Shown: positions 9,866 to 22,294, numbered from the stretch's first letter. The stretch is DNA of 64,000 bases from Nymphaea colorata (GCF_008831285.2 NC_045150.1:15127362-15191361); one strand, 5' to 3'. Notes: generated by a model not told the origin, from the sequence alone. Numbers and translations are program-made.

Positions 9866-10112
9866 TTGAAGCAGGAAACATTGCTAAATGCTTATCACCT
9901 GAAATCAGGAAAAAGGTCCACTCACTCGGTTTGTTCACATACAACAGTAATTCAAGTAATGTTGAGAATGGAGAGCAAGTTCATGGAATGGAAGAAAACA
10001 ATATCTTTCATGGGTAGGATGTGCCTAGTTAAACAAGTTCTTACTACCATTCCTAGCTATTGGGGTATGGTGGTCCATTTTTCTGCTCTTAGACCAAATA
10101 TGGTCTTAATTT
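9866..10112 (+). pseudogene. LINE reverse transcriptase fragment, 5' part
   Basis: The frame reads SFMGRMCLVKQVLTTIPSYW, the conserved C-terminal RT block of plant non-LTR retrotransposons (family form W-G-K-LS-AGR--LIKSVL-SIP-YW). The fragment is cut at 10112 by the copia element, whose target duplication AATTT spans 10108-10112, and resumes at 16323. Confidence 0.75.
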
Positions 10113-10556
10113 TGTTGGATAATGGCCATTGAGCCATATCCTGATATCTCATAACTACCCTGCAGTTACGATATTAATGTAGAAGCATTATCTCTAATAG
10201 TTTTTTTCTCCTAAAGTCTCTCCCCTAGAACCGCCTGTTGGGCTACAGGAAAACCTAAGGAGCTGGTTATTTAAGCCCAGCATCTCTTTGTTTTAGGGTT
10301 ACGGAACTGATTACCCTAAAGAGCTCCTTAGAAGCAAACCTGTAAAACAAAACTCTACTTCTTCTTCTTCCTCTTCCTCTTGTTCTGCTGTTTTCCATAG
10401 GGGACTGTCGCTGTTAGTCACTTGAAGCGTAAGTCTGGAGCATCCGGTGGTGAACTAGTTAAAGAGCTTGAGACGCAGTTGAAGAGCTTGAGAGAGCATG
10501 CGGTGGTGAACTAGTTAAAGAGCTTGAGACGCTGTTCCACTGCCTTCTCTCCAACA
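10113..10556 (+). repeat. Copia 5' LTR
   Basis: 444 bp, TG...CA. It contains an internal duplication: GGTGGTGAACTAGTTAAAGA occurs at about 10446 and again at about 10502. This accounts for most of its extra length over the 362-bp 3' LTR. GGTTATTTAAGCCC near 10264 is a TATA-like candidate conserved in both LTRs. Confidence 0.93.
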
Positions 10557-10557
10557 G

Positions 10558-10571
10558 TGGTATCAGAGCCC
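10558..10571 (+). other. Copia primer-binding site (tRNA-iMet)
   Basis: TGGTATCAGAGCCC starts one base after the LTR. It is the standard plant PBS complementary to the 3' end of initiator methionine tRNA. Confidence 0.9.
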
Positions 10572-12078
10572 AGGAGATCAACGTTCAAAACATGTAAGTT
10601 GTCTTCTGGTGATATAGTACAGAGTAGTAACTCAAATGACTAAAGCATGCTATATTCAAAGTTATGTTCTATACATAAAGTATGCTAGACTAAGTAATTT
10701 GCATTTGCTGCACACATGGAATGATATCAGATGCATGCTAAATTGCTAGTTAATCTGAATGTATGAAGCATGTCGTCTGTAGTTCTCTTGAAACAATCTC
10801 CGTGCATTGTAATTTTAGAAGGTAAAGGCGTTCTAATATACTCTGCCAAGGAATTTTTTTTTGTCATGATTTTTTTTTTCCATGCGTACGTACTTCTATG
10901 GCTCTGTTTCTAGAGGACAAAGGGTTTCTGGTCTATGGCACCATAGACCAGAACCCTCTGGTGACAATCAGCGCTAACGACCGCTCTGAACCTTGTTTCA
11001 ACCTTGATTGACACTTTTAAAATGGGATTGGATGGAAAACCTTATGTGCGAAATTAGGGCAGAGAATATACCTTGACCGAGTTTTTTCTCTTCAACGGAC
11101 CCTCTATGGCAGCCGGAAAACCCACCACTGCTTCTTTTCGAAGAACCCAAATCAGAAATCAACCTGCTTCGTCCTTGTTGCCTAGCTTTGCTTTCTTTCT
11201 TCTTTTTGCATATCGTTGGTGACAGAAGGAGAAGCCTAGGCAGAGTCGAAATCGGGAGAATCTCTGAAATTCTTCTCTCCTGGTGAGCAGACGGTTGTCG
11301 TCACTCGTGCAGCCGGAGTCTTCTTGTTTTCTTTGCTGCGTCTTTCTTGGTAGTTCTCCCTGTTTCTTTAGCGACCACCCAAAACCCAATCTGAAAAAAA
11401 AGGGGTTTCGTATGCTCGCTGCTTGTCAGGAGGAGCTCCGGCCGCTCTTTGAGTGGTACAAGCGTCCTCCTCTCGGTAATGGCGGAAAATGGCCAGACGA
11501 CGAGCAGCGGCGAAGGCACTGCGGGCGAAACCGGTCGCAGAAGAGAGAGGAGCTCTCGAGAGGAGAGAGAGAACGAAATCCAAAATGAGGAAAAATCGTT
11601 TGCAAAGGGCTTTTATAGTTAAAAGTTAGAAATTACAAAAACAGTCCACCCTTTAGGTATTATTTTCAAAAATGTTGTTACATTTTTGATAAATTAAAGC
11701 CACAATTCAAAAAAGGCCCGCGAAAGTTATTTTGATCAGAATCCAAGAATTTTATAAGCAATTATTTTGGGGTACCCTCAGAGTTTTTACAAATTTCTAA
11801 AAGAGGGTTCCCGAAAAATTGTTTTGCAATTTCAGCAAAAAACTGCGGTTTTATGGATAATTTCACATAGGCACCCTCAAACTTATTAAAAATGATAGTA
11901 AGAGGGTTCTTAAACCAACTTTGAAAAGAGAAATGCTTATTCTAAGTTTATTGTAAGCTCTTTTGTTCTAAATATTATTTTAGAATGTTCTATGAGATCT
12001 CTTGATGTAATATTCATTGTGATATTTTCTGTTTATTTGTTGTTTCTTACTTGTCATCAAAATTAATTTAGAAATGAC
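10572..12078 (+). other. Copia leader, 1.5 kb, with unexplained GC-rich segment
   Basis: Unusually long distance between PBS and gag. It contains a near-perfect hairpin at 10921-10956 and a GC-rich part at about 11090-11590 that reads like a gene's 5'UTR/first exon but has no recognisable protein. AT-rich sequence follows. It may include an insertion or captured DNA; no clean target duplication was found. Confidence 0.45.
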
Positions 12079-12080
12079 AT

Positions 12081-12872
12081 GTGGGAGCCTCTGAATTAAC
12101 CAAGACTGAGAAATTAAATGGGACAAACTTCCATGCATGGAAACGTAGGATTATATTGGTCTTGACTTTGGAAAAACTTGTTTATGTGATCAACCAGCCT
12201 TTTCCTATCTTAGAAGATAAATCTACATATGAGAAAAGAAAGACACATGAGTCCTTTATCACTGATGACCTCATAGTTAAAACCATCATGTTAGCCTTCA
12301 TGGAAGATGATCAGGTCAGGGTATTTGAGGATTGTCCAAAGGCCAAGGAAATGTTTGATACTATTTTTTCCAAATATAACACCACTACTGCGATGCATGT
12401 ACAGTTACTGTTATAATAATATAATTCTTATAGGATGAAAGAGTCAGACAGTGTTATGGACCATGTTAATAAGATGTTGGTCATGACAAAAGATCTAGCC
12501 ATAGTAGGGAATGTCATATCTGACAACATGCAGATTAACACAATCATGAACAGTCTACCTCCTTCCTGGGATGTGGCAGTTACTGCATTGAGTCTCCAAT
12601 TTGATAATCTTACTTTAGAAAAGATTCCTATACAGTTAGTTCTACAGCAACAACGTCTGGTCAAGAGAAGGAATGCAGAACTGATGACAGTCCAGGAAAA
12701 ATCTGCTAGTAGTCATGTCTCTATAAGACCCAAACAATTTAAAAATCGAAACGATGGCAAGTTCAAGGGTAATTTTGTAGGTACTAAGAAATCTCAAGGA
12801 ATTGTAGTGAAATGCTACACGGAAAGCCTGGACATATCAGAAAGAACTGCAGCGCAAAATTCCCGAATATGA
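12081..12872 (+). pseudogene. Copia gag (UBN2-type)
   Basis: Two frames, broken by stops at about 12414-12420, encode a Ty1/copia gag: LNGTNFHAWKRRI near the start, then MKESDSVMDHVNKM and LPPSWDVAVTAL, matching the gag-polypeptide (UBN2) family. The CCHC zinc knuckle at about 12808-12850 begins KCY and is then frameshifted; GKPGHIRKNC is readable in another frame. No usable start or intact product. Confidence 0.85.
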
Positions 12873-12959
12873 AAGATAAAAATGGTCAGAACAACAACAG
12901 GAGGAAGCCGCAAGGGGACTCCGACAGAGAAGTCATCTATGTCGTGTCAGAATGTTTGT

Positions 12960-13200
12960 TTGGAGATGGAGATTTGACTGGTTGGTAAGTTGATTCAGGA
13001 GCTATTCGTCACATTGCGAAGACGAAGGAATGCATGATTCACATGGAAGAACTGAGTCCAGGAACAAACAAGGTCTACATGGAAAACAACTTATATTGTG
13101 GTGTCATGGGAATTGGGGCATATGGACTAAATGTTGGGGGTACTAGTGTCATACTTAACGAGGTTTTGTATGTCCCTTCTATGAGGAGGAATCTAGTGTC
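12960..13200 (+). pseudogene. Copia protease
   Basis: After a TAA, the frame reads VDSGAIRHI, the aspartic protease active site of Ty1/copia (family D-S-G-A-[ST]-x-H-[IM]), and ends with EVLYVPSMRRNLVS, the conserved block at the domain end. Premature stops on both sides make it a pseudogene. Confidence 0.85.
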
Positions 13201-13253
13201 TCGCACTTATTGAGAAAAGTTTTGACGTTTGTTTTATTTTAGGAAAAGTAACC

Positions 13254-13960
13254 GTGGAAAAACATGAAAGATCCATGTTCAATGAAAAATTTGTAAAAGA
13301 ACATGGTATGTTCAAACTTAATGATATGAATGAAGCTTTTAGTTCTGCTTATTTCGACTGTGCAATGAGTATGCATGTAAACTCATGGCATGAAAGATTA
13401 AGCCATATAAGCATAAAAAAGATGAAGAATCTAGCACAACAAGGTTTAATACCTGACATAAATATAAATGATTTTGTGAAATGCGAGTCGTGTGTATACG
13501 AAAAATTGACAAGGAAACCATTTCCGTCTGAAGTAATTCGGGCCACTTAATTATTGAAAATAATTCATATTGATATCTGTGGACCTTTTAGAGTCTAAAG
13601 TCATAGTGGCAAGTTATACTTCTTAACATTTATTGACGACTTCTTAAGATTTGACTATATTTATTTGATTAAGTTCAAGTAAAAAACATTTGAGAAATTC
13701 AAGGAATATAAATATGAAGTCGAGAGACAACTTGGAAGATATATCAAAGTTTTAAGGTCTGATCGAAGAGGAGAATACACGTCTAATGAATTCCTTGAAT
13801 ACTGTAAAGACCTTGAAATTAATAGGCAAAAGACAATGTCTAAGACACCACAACAAAATGGTGTGGCTGAGAAGTGTAACAAAACCCTCTTGAACATGGT
13901 GAGATCCATGTTGGCAGGTGCACAATTATCAAAAGTTTTTTGAGGTGAAGTTGTGTTAAC
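13254..13960 (+). pseudogene. Copia GAG-pre-integrase and integrase core
   Basis: WHERLSHIS followed by CESCVYEK is the HHCC zinc-binding GAG-pre-integrase domain. The integrase core follows with HIDICGPF, LTFIDDFLRF, LRSDRRGEY and the QQNGVAEKCNKTLL block holding the third acidic residue. In-frame stops at 13548 and near 13600-13680 interrupt it. The tail near 14000-14190 contains three imperfect repeats of a GNEPT-type peptide. Confidence 0.85.
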
Positions 13961-14249
13961 ATCTATGTATACAATAAATCGAATGTCCTACAAAGCAGTC
14001 CCAACCAAGTTTGGTAATGAACCGACTGGAGGTCAGTTAGGCAATGAACCAACTGAGCTGGAATCGTTTGAGAAACAGTCAGGTAATGAACTAACTGAAG
14101 ATCAGTTATGTAATGAACCAACTGATCCGAGTAATTTGTCATCTCAGACGTTATCAGGTCATAAATACCTAGAGCTCCTCTTTCATATTTGAATGATTAT
14201 TATGTAAATCTGGCAGAGCAGTTATGCTATTTAGCAGATATTAACGAAA

Positions 14250-15000
14250 TATCTGACAATCTGACATATGACGAAGCCATAAGCTCGCATGAATCGTCGG
14301 ATTGGACGAATGCTATGAATGAAGAAATTGAATCCACAGAAAAAAATAAAATCTGAGAATTAGTAGATATTCCTAATGATAGAAAATTCATTAAATGCAA
14401 ATAGGTGCTAAGGAAGAAGTATAAAGCTGACGGATCAGTTGAGAAATTCAAAGCTAGACTAGTGGTGAAAGGTTTTTCCAAAAGGAAGGAATTGATTACT
14501 GAGAAACCTATTCGCCGGTTGCAAAGTTTGCATCAATTAGAATAATTTTGGCTATTGCAGCATTCTATGACTTGGATATTTGTCAGATGGATGTGAAAAC
14601 TGCTTTCCTGAATGGTAAGTTGAAGGAAACTATATATATGACTCAACCACATGTGTATGTCATCAAGGAAAAAGAAGACAAAGTGTACAAGCTGAATAAA
14701 TCATTGTACGGATTGAAACAGTCGCCTAGACAGTGGTTTTTTGTTTTTCACAAAGCAATTACAAAACTTGGGTTCGTTGCAAACCAACTAGACCACTGTG
14801 TATATGCCTAGAAGAGTGAGAGCCCCTTCTGTATCCTATCATTATATGTTGATGACATATTACTAACAGAAAATGATAACGACATGATATTTAAAATGAA
14901 GACTTGGCTGAACAAGAACTTTGAAATGAAGGACTTGGGTAAAACATCCTATATATTAGAAATAAATATCACTCAAGAGAAACTCAAGAATTTTGAGTTT
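14250..15000 (+). pseudogene. Copia reverse transcriptase
   Basis: QMDVKTAFLNGKLKETIYM, KLNKSLYGLKQSPRQW and LSLYVDDILL mark an RVT_2 (Ty1/copia) reverse transcriptase in correct order. YVDD at about 14847 keeps both catalytic aspartates. Stops at 14354, 14403 and 14809 and a frameshift near 14480 inactivate it. Confidence 0.9.
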
Positions 15001-15760
15001 AAGCCAACAACGATATATTGATTATATCTTAAAGAAATTTCGTATATTAGACTGCAAACCAATTGGAACTCCTATAGCTAAAGGAGCAAACTTAAGTATG
15101 AGTGATTGTCCTGGTGAAGGAAAACAAAAATTAAATATTCTATATGCACAAGCGATTGACAGTCTCGTGTATTTAATGCTTTGTATCATACCAGACATAA
15201 GCTTTCTTATTGGTCTGGTGACTCGTTATCAAAGTAATCATGAATGGCCTCACTAGTAAACAGTTAAAAAGATTTTTCGTTACATTAAAGAAATGAAAGG
15301 ACTGAAATTGTTTTATCAAACAGATGAGCTAACTTTAATTGGCTATTTCGATGCAGAATTTGCAGGATGCAAAAATGACAGTAAGTCTATTTCGGAGTAT
15401 GTTTTCCTTTTTGGAGGTAGAGCGATAGCTTGGTCCTGTAAGAAACAAGGATGTGTTGCTCAGCAGACTCAAGAAGCAGAGTATGTAGCATGTAAACTGC
15501 CTTTGATGTATGGATAAATCGGTTCTTGAAATTATATCTTGATCATGAACCAGTTCAACTGTAGTGTGATAATAAGGCAGCAACATCTCTTATGAAGAAT
15601 AGAGCAGTTAGCTCAAAGAGTAAATATATAATGGTGAAATAGCATTATGTTCATGAAATGATTGAAAAAAATGAAATCTCGGTTGATTATTTGCCTACCA
15701 ATACCAATGATATGGTAGTTGATCCCTTAACTAAGGAAATATCTAAAGACTTGTTTTAAA
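15001..15760 (+). pseudogene. Copia RT end and RNase H
   Basis: The frame has the connecting block QRYIDYILKKF and GTPIAKGANLS, then RNase H motifs GYFDAEFAGCKNDSKSISEY, AIAWSCKKQ and QEAEYVA. It ends near VDPLTKEI-type sequence, as in Ty1/copia polyproteins. Several in-frame stops are present. Confidence 0.88.
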
Positions 15761-15945
15761 AACATGTAGCCCATATGTGGTTAAGATATATTTGAAAGGT
15801 TGCGTAGGAAAAACCACTGAATAGAAAACCTCGTTGTAAACCTTGAATAAAGTTTGTGTTACGATGAATAAACCAATTATAAAAAACCTTGTAACTAGTT
15901 AAATGAAAAAAACCCACATATATAGGAAGCAAACTGGTAGTCTCA

Positions 15946-15960
15946 TGGACAAGTGAGAGA
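15946..15960 (+). other. Copia polypurine tract
   Basis: GGACAAGTGAGAGA immediately precedes the 3' LTR, in the position and composition of a plus-strand primer. Confidence 0.75.
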
Positions 15961-16322
15961 TGTTGGATAGTGGTCATTGAACCATATCTGATATCTAGTA
16001 ATTGCCCTGCAGTTACAAGATTAATGTGGAAGCATTATCTCTAACAATTTTTTTCTCCTAAAATCTCTCCCCTAGAACCACTTGCTCGGCTATGGGAAAA
16101 CCTAAGGAGCTGGTTATTTAAGCCCATCATCTCTTTGTTTTAGGGTTACTGAACTGATTACCGTAAAGATCTTCTTAAAAGCAAACCCTTAAAACAAAAC
16201 TCTGCTCTTCTTCTTCTTCTCCCCACACAGGGGACTGTCGTTGTTAGTCACTTGAAGCATAAGTCTCTGGTGGTGAACCAGTTGAGGAGCTTGAGACGCT
16301 GTTCTGCTGCTTTTCTCCAACA
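15961..16322 (+). repeat. Copia 3' LTR
   Basis: 362 bp, TGTTGGATA to CCAACA. It lacks the duplicated segment of the 5' LTR and is followed by the target duplication AATTT at 16323-16327. Confidence 0.93.
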
Positions 16323-17343
16323 AATTTACCTAGGGAAGCTCAGAGCATGTGCGATGAAGACCCATCGTCAGTTGGGATCTACGTTTTCCCAAAGCTGAAG
16401 GGGGAATAGGTTTGAAGAACCAGACTGATGCTAACAGGAGAGGTTGGGCTTTTTGGTGTATAGGGCGGCAACGAGCCATTAGAGTGGAGCAACTGTGTCA
16501 GAAAGAATACCTCTCCAGTCTCCACTTGCAGCTTATGGGTTAATAGAACTGTTTCCAAAAGTTCTAGCTGACGGAGAGCCATTTTCAAGGCCTGGAGTGT
16601 GTTGAAGTGGAAGATTAAGTGGAAAACCTGCGATGGCAAGTCGTTAAAATTCTAGCTGGACCTGTGGCTTGGGGTTCCTTTGGGACGGCAGATTTCGGAG
16701 GAGCTAAGACAACACCTCAATCTTGGGGACTTTATTTTTGTGAGGGCGGCGATTTTTACCAAAATAGATGTAGTCCAAGGCCTGTTTAGAACCATCGTTC
16801 CTGATGCCCAAATCCCATCCAGAGAGGAGCTTCAGCAAGCACGGCAAGCTTGGCTGGTGTGGCAGCATCAAGAGTCGGTCCCCATCTCCTATAGAACTAT
16901 TTGGCTGTCCATCGGATAAAAGGAAAGACCGCATTAGATGGAGACAACAAATCTGGCTTTGGTGGACTCCCTCTAGGGCTTGTTGGACCATGCTTTTAGC
17001 CTGCAACAACAAACTTCTTGTGGAGGACAGGCTGCAACATAGGGGCGTCTTGCTAGCTTCCTGCAGCTCCGTATATAGCAGAGCTCGTGAATCTATTCCT
17101 TACCTCTTCTTACACTGCGGAGTCTCTAGACAAATCTGGAGAAAGCTACTTGGCCATTTTGGGTGCTTCAGATTCGCGTATCTCGAGTTTAGTGATGCTT
17201 TCAGGTTCTGGCTCGAGCTGAGAGGTGGGCCGAAGGAATGTAGAATTCTTGTTGTACATATCATCTGGGAGCGAGTAGAGACACGGCAGTCTGACGATAA
17301 AGATTTAAATATGTCGCCCAATGGGTTTGGGACATGTGTATAG
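16323..17343 (+). pseudogene. LINE remnant, 3' part (RT end and zf-RVT)
   Basis: Continues the LINE frame from 10112. PKAEGGIGLKN at about 16390 corresponds to the family's PK-EGGLG-R block. Near 17000-17145, NKLLVEDRLQHRGV and YLFLHCGVSRQIW are the zinc-binding zf-RVT domain at the end of plant LINE ORF2. Multiple frameshifts; no poly-A tail was located. Confidence 0.8.
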
Positions 17344-17835
17344 CACATTTGCAAACTCTTCCTATAGAGGGGAGGCCAAAGAAGTGCTTGTCGATTTAGA
17401 TTAAAACAGAGACTTTGGGGGAGGATGGGTGCCAAACTGCCATCGCTTTCCCCTAACAGAGGTGGGCCTCCTGGCAGTGGGACACTAAGTTAGGAGTGGC
17501 AGCTTCTGTTACTGACCAGTGTGGCAAAATCAGCTTGTCAGCCTGGGTGGAGCCAAAAGCTAGTCATTCAAGTTTTTGATCAAGCCCGTGTCAGGTTCAA
17601 GCGAGCCCAGCTCGGTACGGGGTCCAGGCGCAGGTTGGGTTTAGCAATTAGCACACCCTTAGGTGTGATTCTTCTTTCCATATGAAAGGAAAATGATCTG
17701 GATCTAGATCTGGATCCAGAAGTCTTACTTTCGTAGTCGAGTCTGTCCATGCCCTAACCAGATAAAGAAAACTTTGTTACACAAAACACTTCCCATCCAC
17801 AAAATTACCGTCTGTCTTTGTACTTTGAATAATCT

Positions 17836-17870
<35 letters not shown>

Positions 17871-18352
17871 ACCACACAAACAGAGACATTTTGTATTGAA
17901 ATTATTAGTAAAAGTAAAAGTTGAAGAATATGTAGCTACACGACTGCAGGATGTGATACAGGGCCAGGCGAACATTGGCGGTCATGGTAGATGCTAGAAT
18001 GTACAGCCTATTGTATCAAAATTCTGGTTGTACATTTTTTATGTCAGGTATTTTTCAACCAACCAGCGTTGGTGACCTAACTGAGAAGACGAAGAATAAT
18101 TTAATGAAAGAATTAAGTACTGCTATTTATTGCGTAGGCTGAGCGTATATCCTGTATGTCAAGAACAGAAAACCTGAACCACGTAACCTGCATCCCAAGC
18201 TCAAACTGGCTCAGTCGTTTAAAAAAGGGTGTGCCCTAAATCCATCTCCTCCCTGCTGTGTCATTCTCAAAGAAGGGCTGTCATCAAATTCTGCAGCAAC
18301 CGAGCTCCTGTGATCTCGTCTACATGACTGACTTGGCCGAACACTTTAAGAC
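17344..18352. other. Intergenic, with CT/CA microsatellite
   Basis: No gene seen. (TC)n then (AC)n at about 17828-17875. The end of this stretch (about 18240-18352) is probably the 3'UTR of the minus-strand DUF630/DUF632 gene. Confidence 0.6.
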
Positions 18353-21300
18353 CTACTGACCTACTTTTGGAATTCTGATCTCCTCGTAGCCCTTGACGAT
18401 TGAGGAAGCCAAATCTCTCATAGCCTCAAAGATCTGAGATAAGCCCGTCCTTAAGGTATCCAAGATGCCGTCCTGAATTTCCTTCGCCACCTCTACGTGC
18501 TTTAGTTTCTGTTCCTCCAATCTCTTCATCATTGCATCAAGGGCCATCTTCCTATCAGCCAAGGGAATTCTATTATTTTTCTTTACCGAAATAGCCAGCT
18601 TATCTGTTACACCATTGCTCCCCTGCATCTTGTTCTCCTCCTCCTGCAATAATCTCTGTCTTTTTTTTAGGTCACTTGAGAGAAAGTCGGTCTTCATACT
18701 CTGGCGTTGCTCCTCCCCCAGCTGTTCCAATAGTTTATGCATGTTTTCTGCAAATGCATGCATAGCTGCTACAACTTGGTCCACTGAAATGCCTTTAGTC
18801 ATGTGATACCAATCGTTGCAGATGACAAACACTGGTGGTGCTCCCATTCTGCCTGGAGAGAAGGGCACAATTCCATCTGCTGTCACTTCCTGTTCCTGAT
18901 GCATGCATCTCAATAACCAATTGTTCAGGGACTCGATATATACTCTCTGAGCATTCATCCAGTCGATGAAACTGGAACACCAGTGTGAAGCTTCTTTTTC
19001 CAACTCCATTATTCCTTTCATAATTGCGTCCCTTGACATACTTCTCCACATGATGCTGCTCGTTTTGCCTTCTGAAATAGCTTGTAGTTGCTTTTGATGA
19101 GAGAGTAACATGGCTTTCCACATTTTTGTCATCCTGTGTTGATTATCAAGATGTAATCAAGATGCAGGAAGATAGAGTAGAAATCACCGCCATCAAGTGT
19201 GACATCACCAGAGATCAGTCACATTACCAAACAAACCAAGAACTTCCCAATTACTGGTTAGAATATACAAAATTAACAATTTATTTAAATGTGCAAAACA
19301 CCATGACATTGATATGCTTCTGGTTAAATTTGTGCCGATATATGTCTTCAACTTGGAGATACTATCAAAGCGACAAGATTTCTACAGCATCTAAGCAAGA
19401 GACATAACTTCTTTCCTATCTTACTTCTGCATCAATATCCTTGATATATAATCGCAGGGCTTGTGATATCAAGGGAGGTTTTATGCAAGATATCCCAATA
19501 GGTATTCCTGTCTAAAATAGAAAGCGAAGGAGATACACAATCAGTTTTGATAATGATAATGGTTCTATTCCTACAACACTGCACTAAGCTAAAGCTGCAT
19601 GCAGCGATCAGTTTTTGAGGTCCATTTAATCTTACAACCTGAACCAACAAAAATCTAAAGCATGATTATACGCCGTTGTTCTTTTTCGGAAAAGTGGGAT
19701 CTATAAACAAATCATATTGAGTTCAAAGCCCATCCTGTGAATCATCCAGAAAAAAGAACACTGGCCCATCCTGTGAATCATCCAGAAAAAAGAACACTAA
19801 TTAATTTAATGTAGACCAAGCAAGTACATATGCTTGCATCTATTTTGGCGTTTTCTTGAGAAAAAGGTTACGATGTAAGGTATAACAGAACCACGAAAGG
19901 AACACATGCATATAAGGTTATCAAATGAAAGAAGCTTGAGGAAAAGATATTTTTGTACCCTTCAATCAGTCTAGTAAGTTGGTCTTGCAGCTCGTAGTCT
20001 CTAAGCTTATGAAGCTTTGCCGATGTGGAATCAATGGCTTTCATGCTGATGCTAATCCTCGTGAGATGTTTCCGTATTGTTGCCTGAATAGCAAAAAGCT
20101 TTTGAGGTTCTGCACCTTTACTCTCCAGATGTCTCAATCGCTTGAGATTGTTCTCATAATTAAGTCGCATTTTCTCTTCGACCTGAGACAAAAGCACAGA
20201 CATGCACAAAGATTTTCAGGAAAAAGCCTCATGGATTGCTTTTATTCAGGCAAGCTCCAAAAGCAGGCAATTTCTGCTTTCTAAGTCTTTGTGTGCCAAA
20301 CATGTAAAGAACAATTCAGGAATTTCTCAGAAAATTTTCCTTCAGGAGCTCTTTCAAAATGTCATTTTTTTCTTGGGAAAAATTTGGAGGTCTTAAAATA
20401 TAAAATCAACAAAGGATGACAGAAAAACCAAGAAGAATAATTTATTCTTTTAATTTTTCTTCCAGAAACATAAAAGGACAAACATGGATGGTTTTTAAGA
20501 TTACTATACTTAAAGCTGACATAATAAATTTTGTAAAAATGCAAAATATGGTGATAATATCATAAAATGTTTTTTTTTTCTTTTTCTGACCATAACGTAA
20601 AAAAGCGTCAAACGGATTTCATGATATCCTCAGTCAACTATAAAATGCAATAAGAACAGGGCATTGCGATTGCCGTAAAACTCAAGATTATAGACATTAG
20701 AAATAGGCATCTGTATATTTCGCCATTAAAAGTTTGCATGCCCACATGTCAAACTATTAAAAGATATATCTGAATGATACCTTAACTTCTCTGTATAGTT
20801 TATTCTCCCATGTGCATATCTCTTCTAGAACTGCTGAAAGCTTGTCGGACTTCATCGGAAAATCTTCACCAGAATCAACGACGTCGGAAGGAGAGTTGCT
20901 TAGTAGGTTGAAGGAGAACTGTGGCGTCTTGGCTAATGAATGATGGCATGACACAGAAGAAAATTATTAAATCCAGACTGCCATGAAAAATAACTCTTAT
21001 TGCATTCTCCTATCAAAGGAAAAGGATAAATTAATATAAGAAAACCAAGTTCAAAACCCTGCAGAAATTCTCAAAATTTCACAGACGTGAAGATTTTACC
21101 TTTAACAATAATGTTTTTCGGACGATAAGGCAGCTTTCCCACCTCAAGTATCACTGAAACCTCTGAGGCCGACTGAGAAGCATCCATGAACTGAGCCTTA
21201 ATTTCAGCAATGGCATCCAATATACCCTTTGTGCACTGTGTCGTTGACATGACAATTACCTTCGTCGACTCACCATCCCCTTCCAAAGCCGCTTCAGTTA

Positions 21301-22294
21301 AACTCACTCCTCTCTGATGATTCGCAGAAGCTGCAGCAGTTTTCAGTTCCCCGCCAGCCGCCGGAGGAACAGCGTCTTCTTTCTCCGCCAGAAGATGGTG
21401 ACTGTGATCGCTTTCATCATCCTCTTCAACCATCAAAATATGCCCACTTTCCGAGCCCTTATTACCACTCAGTTCCTTCTTTGTGACCACACCTGGCTTT
21501 TGGTCTTTGGCCACTTCTTTTACGTCTCCGACCTCCAATTCGTCTTCCAAATCAGGAATCCCTTCCTTCAATCTCACCTCACTCAAGTCGGGGCTACTGC
21601 CATTTGAATTTTGGTTTCCAGCGTAGTACTCGTACATGTTCTCGTACCCTGTGAATGGATTGAAGAAATCCCAGTGAGAGGTTTTCGGAGGCGAAGGAGG
21701 GGGCTGCGGCTTCAGGGATGGTGATTGCACCGCCGGATCTTTCGCCGGCTCTGAGAAAGCCCAGTCGGAGCCTCCCCACATCACCGTCTCCGGATCATAC
21801 GGAGGCATTTGCTCCACAAAGACCACGGAAGGGATCGCACTTGACTTCATGTGGTTCACCGTAGCCTGAAGGCTTCGAGCCGGGGATTCATGAACGGGCG
21901 AGCTCCGGTGGTCGGAGACAACCACGGGACTATGCAGAAGTGAATCCGTCTCAGCATCCGACTCGTCCGAATTGAAATTCAGGTGAGACGCCTGAGAGGA
22001 ACGGTGCGACAACGAGTGAGAAAGCGAGGTCGAAGCCGAGCAGCTCTTGCGCGACACCTTCTTACCGTCGTCGGGAATCGTCAGGACGGGCGACGAGCTC
22101 GGGTCGACAGGAACGAACCTCTCGTTCACGAACAGGTGCACCAACTCGCCAACTCTCACCAGACACTGAATGTAGGCGGAATGCGCTGCGGCGAGAGCGT
22201 ACCGCTCGTCGACTGCGGAGAGAATGAACTGCCTCCGTTCCCTGCAGAGCCTCACCAGGTCTGTCTCCTCCAGCTTCGATTGTCCGCAGCCCAT
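18353..22294 (-). CDS. DUF630/DUF632 family protein, 783 residues, four exons
   Basis: Exons on the minus strand: 22294-21100, 20932-20781, 20182-19959 and 19133-18353 (stop TAG). All junctions are GT-AG and phases 1, 0 and 2 join to 784 codons with no internal stop. The N-terminus MGCGQSKLEETDLVRLCRER is the DUF630 start with an N-myristoylation signal (Gly2), suggesting membrane attachment. Residues about 80-340 are Ser/Pro/Asp/Glu-rich and low-complexity. DUF632 runs from about residue 350 (TKGILDAIAEIKAQF), through YENNLKRLRHLESKGAEPQK and MTKMWKAMLLSHQKQ, to near the end, with a coiled-coil stretch around MKRLEEQKLKHVEVAKEI. Relatives include the NRG2 and REL2-type plant proteins involved in nitrate signalling or leaf form; which subgroup this belongs to is not decided here. 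It is the only intact host gene in the window. Confidence 0.92.

Larger units (their letters stand above)
10113..16322 (+). mobile_element. Ty1/copia LTR retrotransposon, complete structure, dead coding
   Basis: 5' LTR 10113-10556 and 3' LTR 15961-16322, each starting TGTTGGATA and ending CCAACA. The target duplication is AATTT (10108-10112 and 16323-16327). A PBS complementary to initiator Met tRNA follows the 5' LTR and a purine-rich tract precedes the 3' LTR. The domain order gag, protease, GAG-pre-integrase, integrase, RT, RNase H is Ty1/copia. Every domain has stops or frameshifts and the LTRs differ visibly, so it is old. It is inserted in a LINE remnant in the same orientation. Confidence 0.93.

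Noticed and set aside
11283-11588. A protein-coding gene in the copia leader
   Set aside because: Overlapping frames on both strands have biased composition and no domain. Kept only as an unexplained GC-rich segment.
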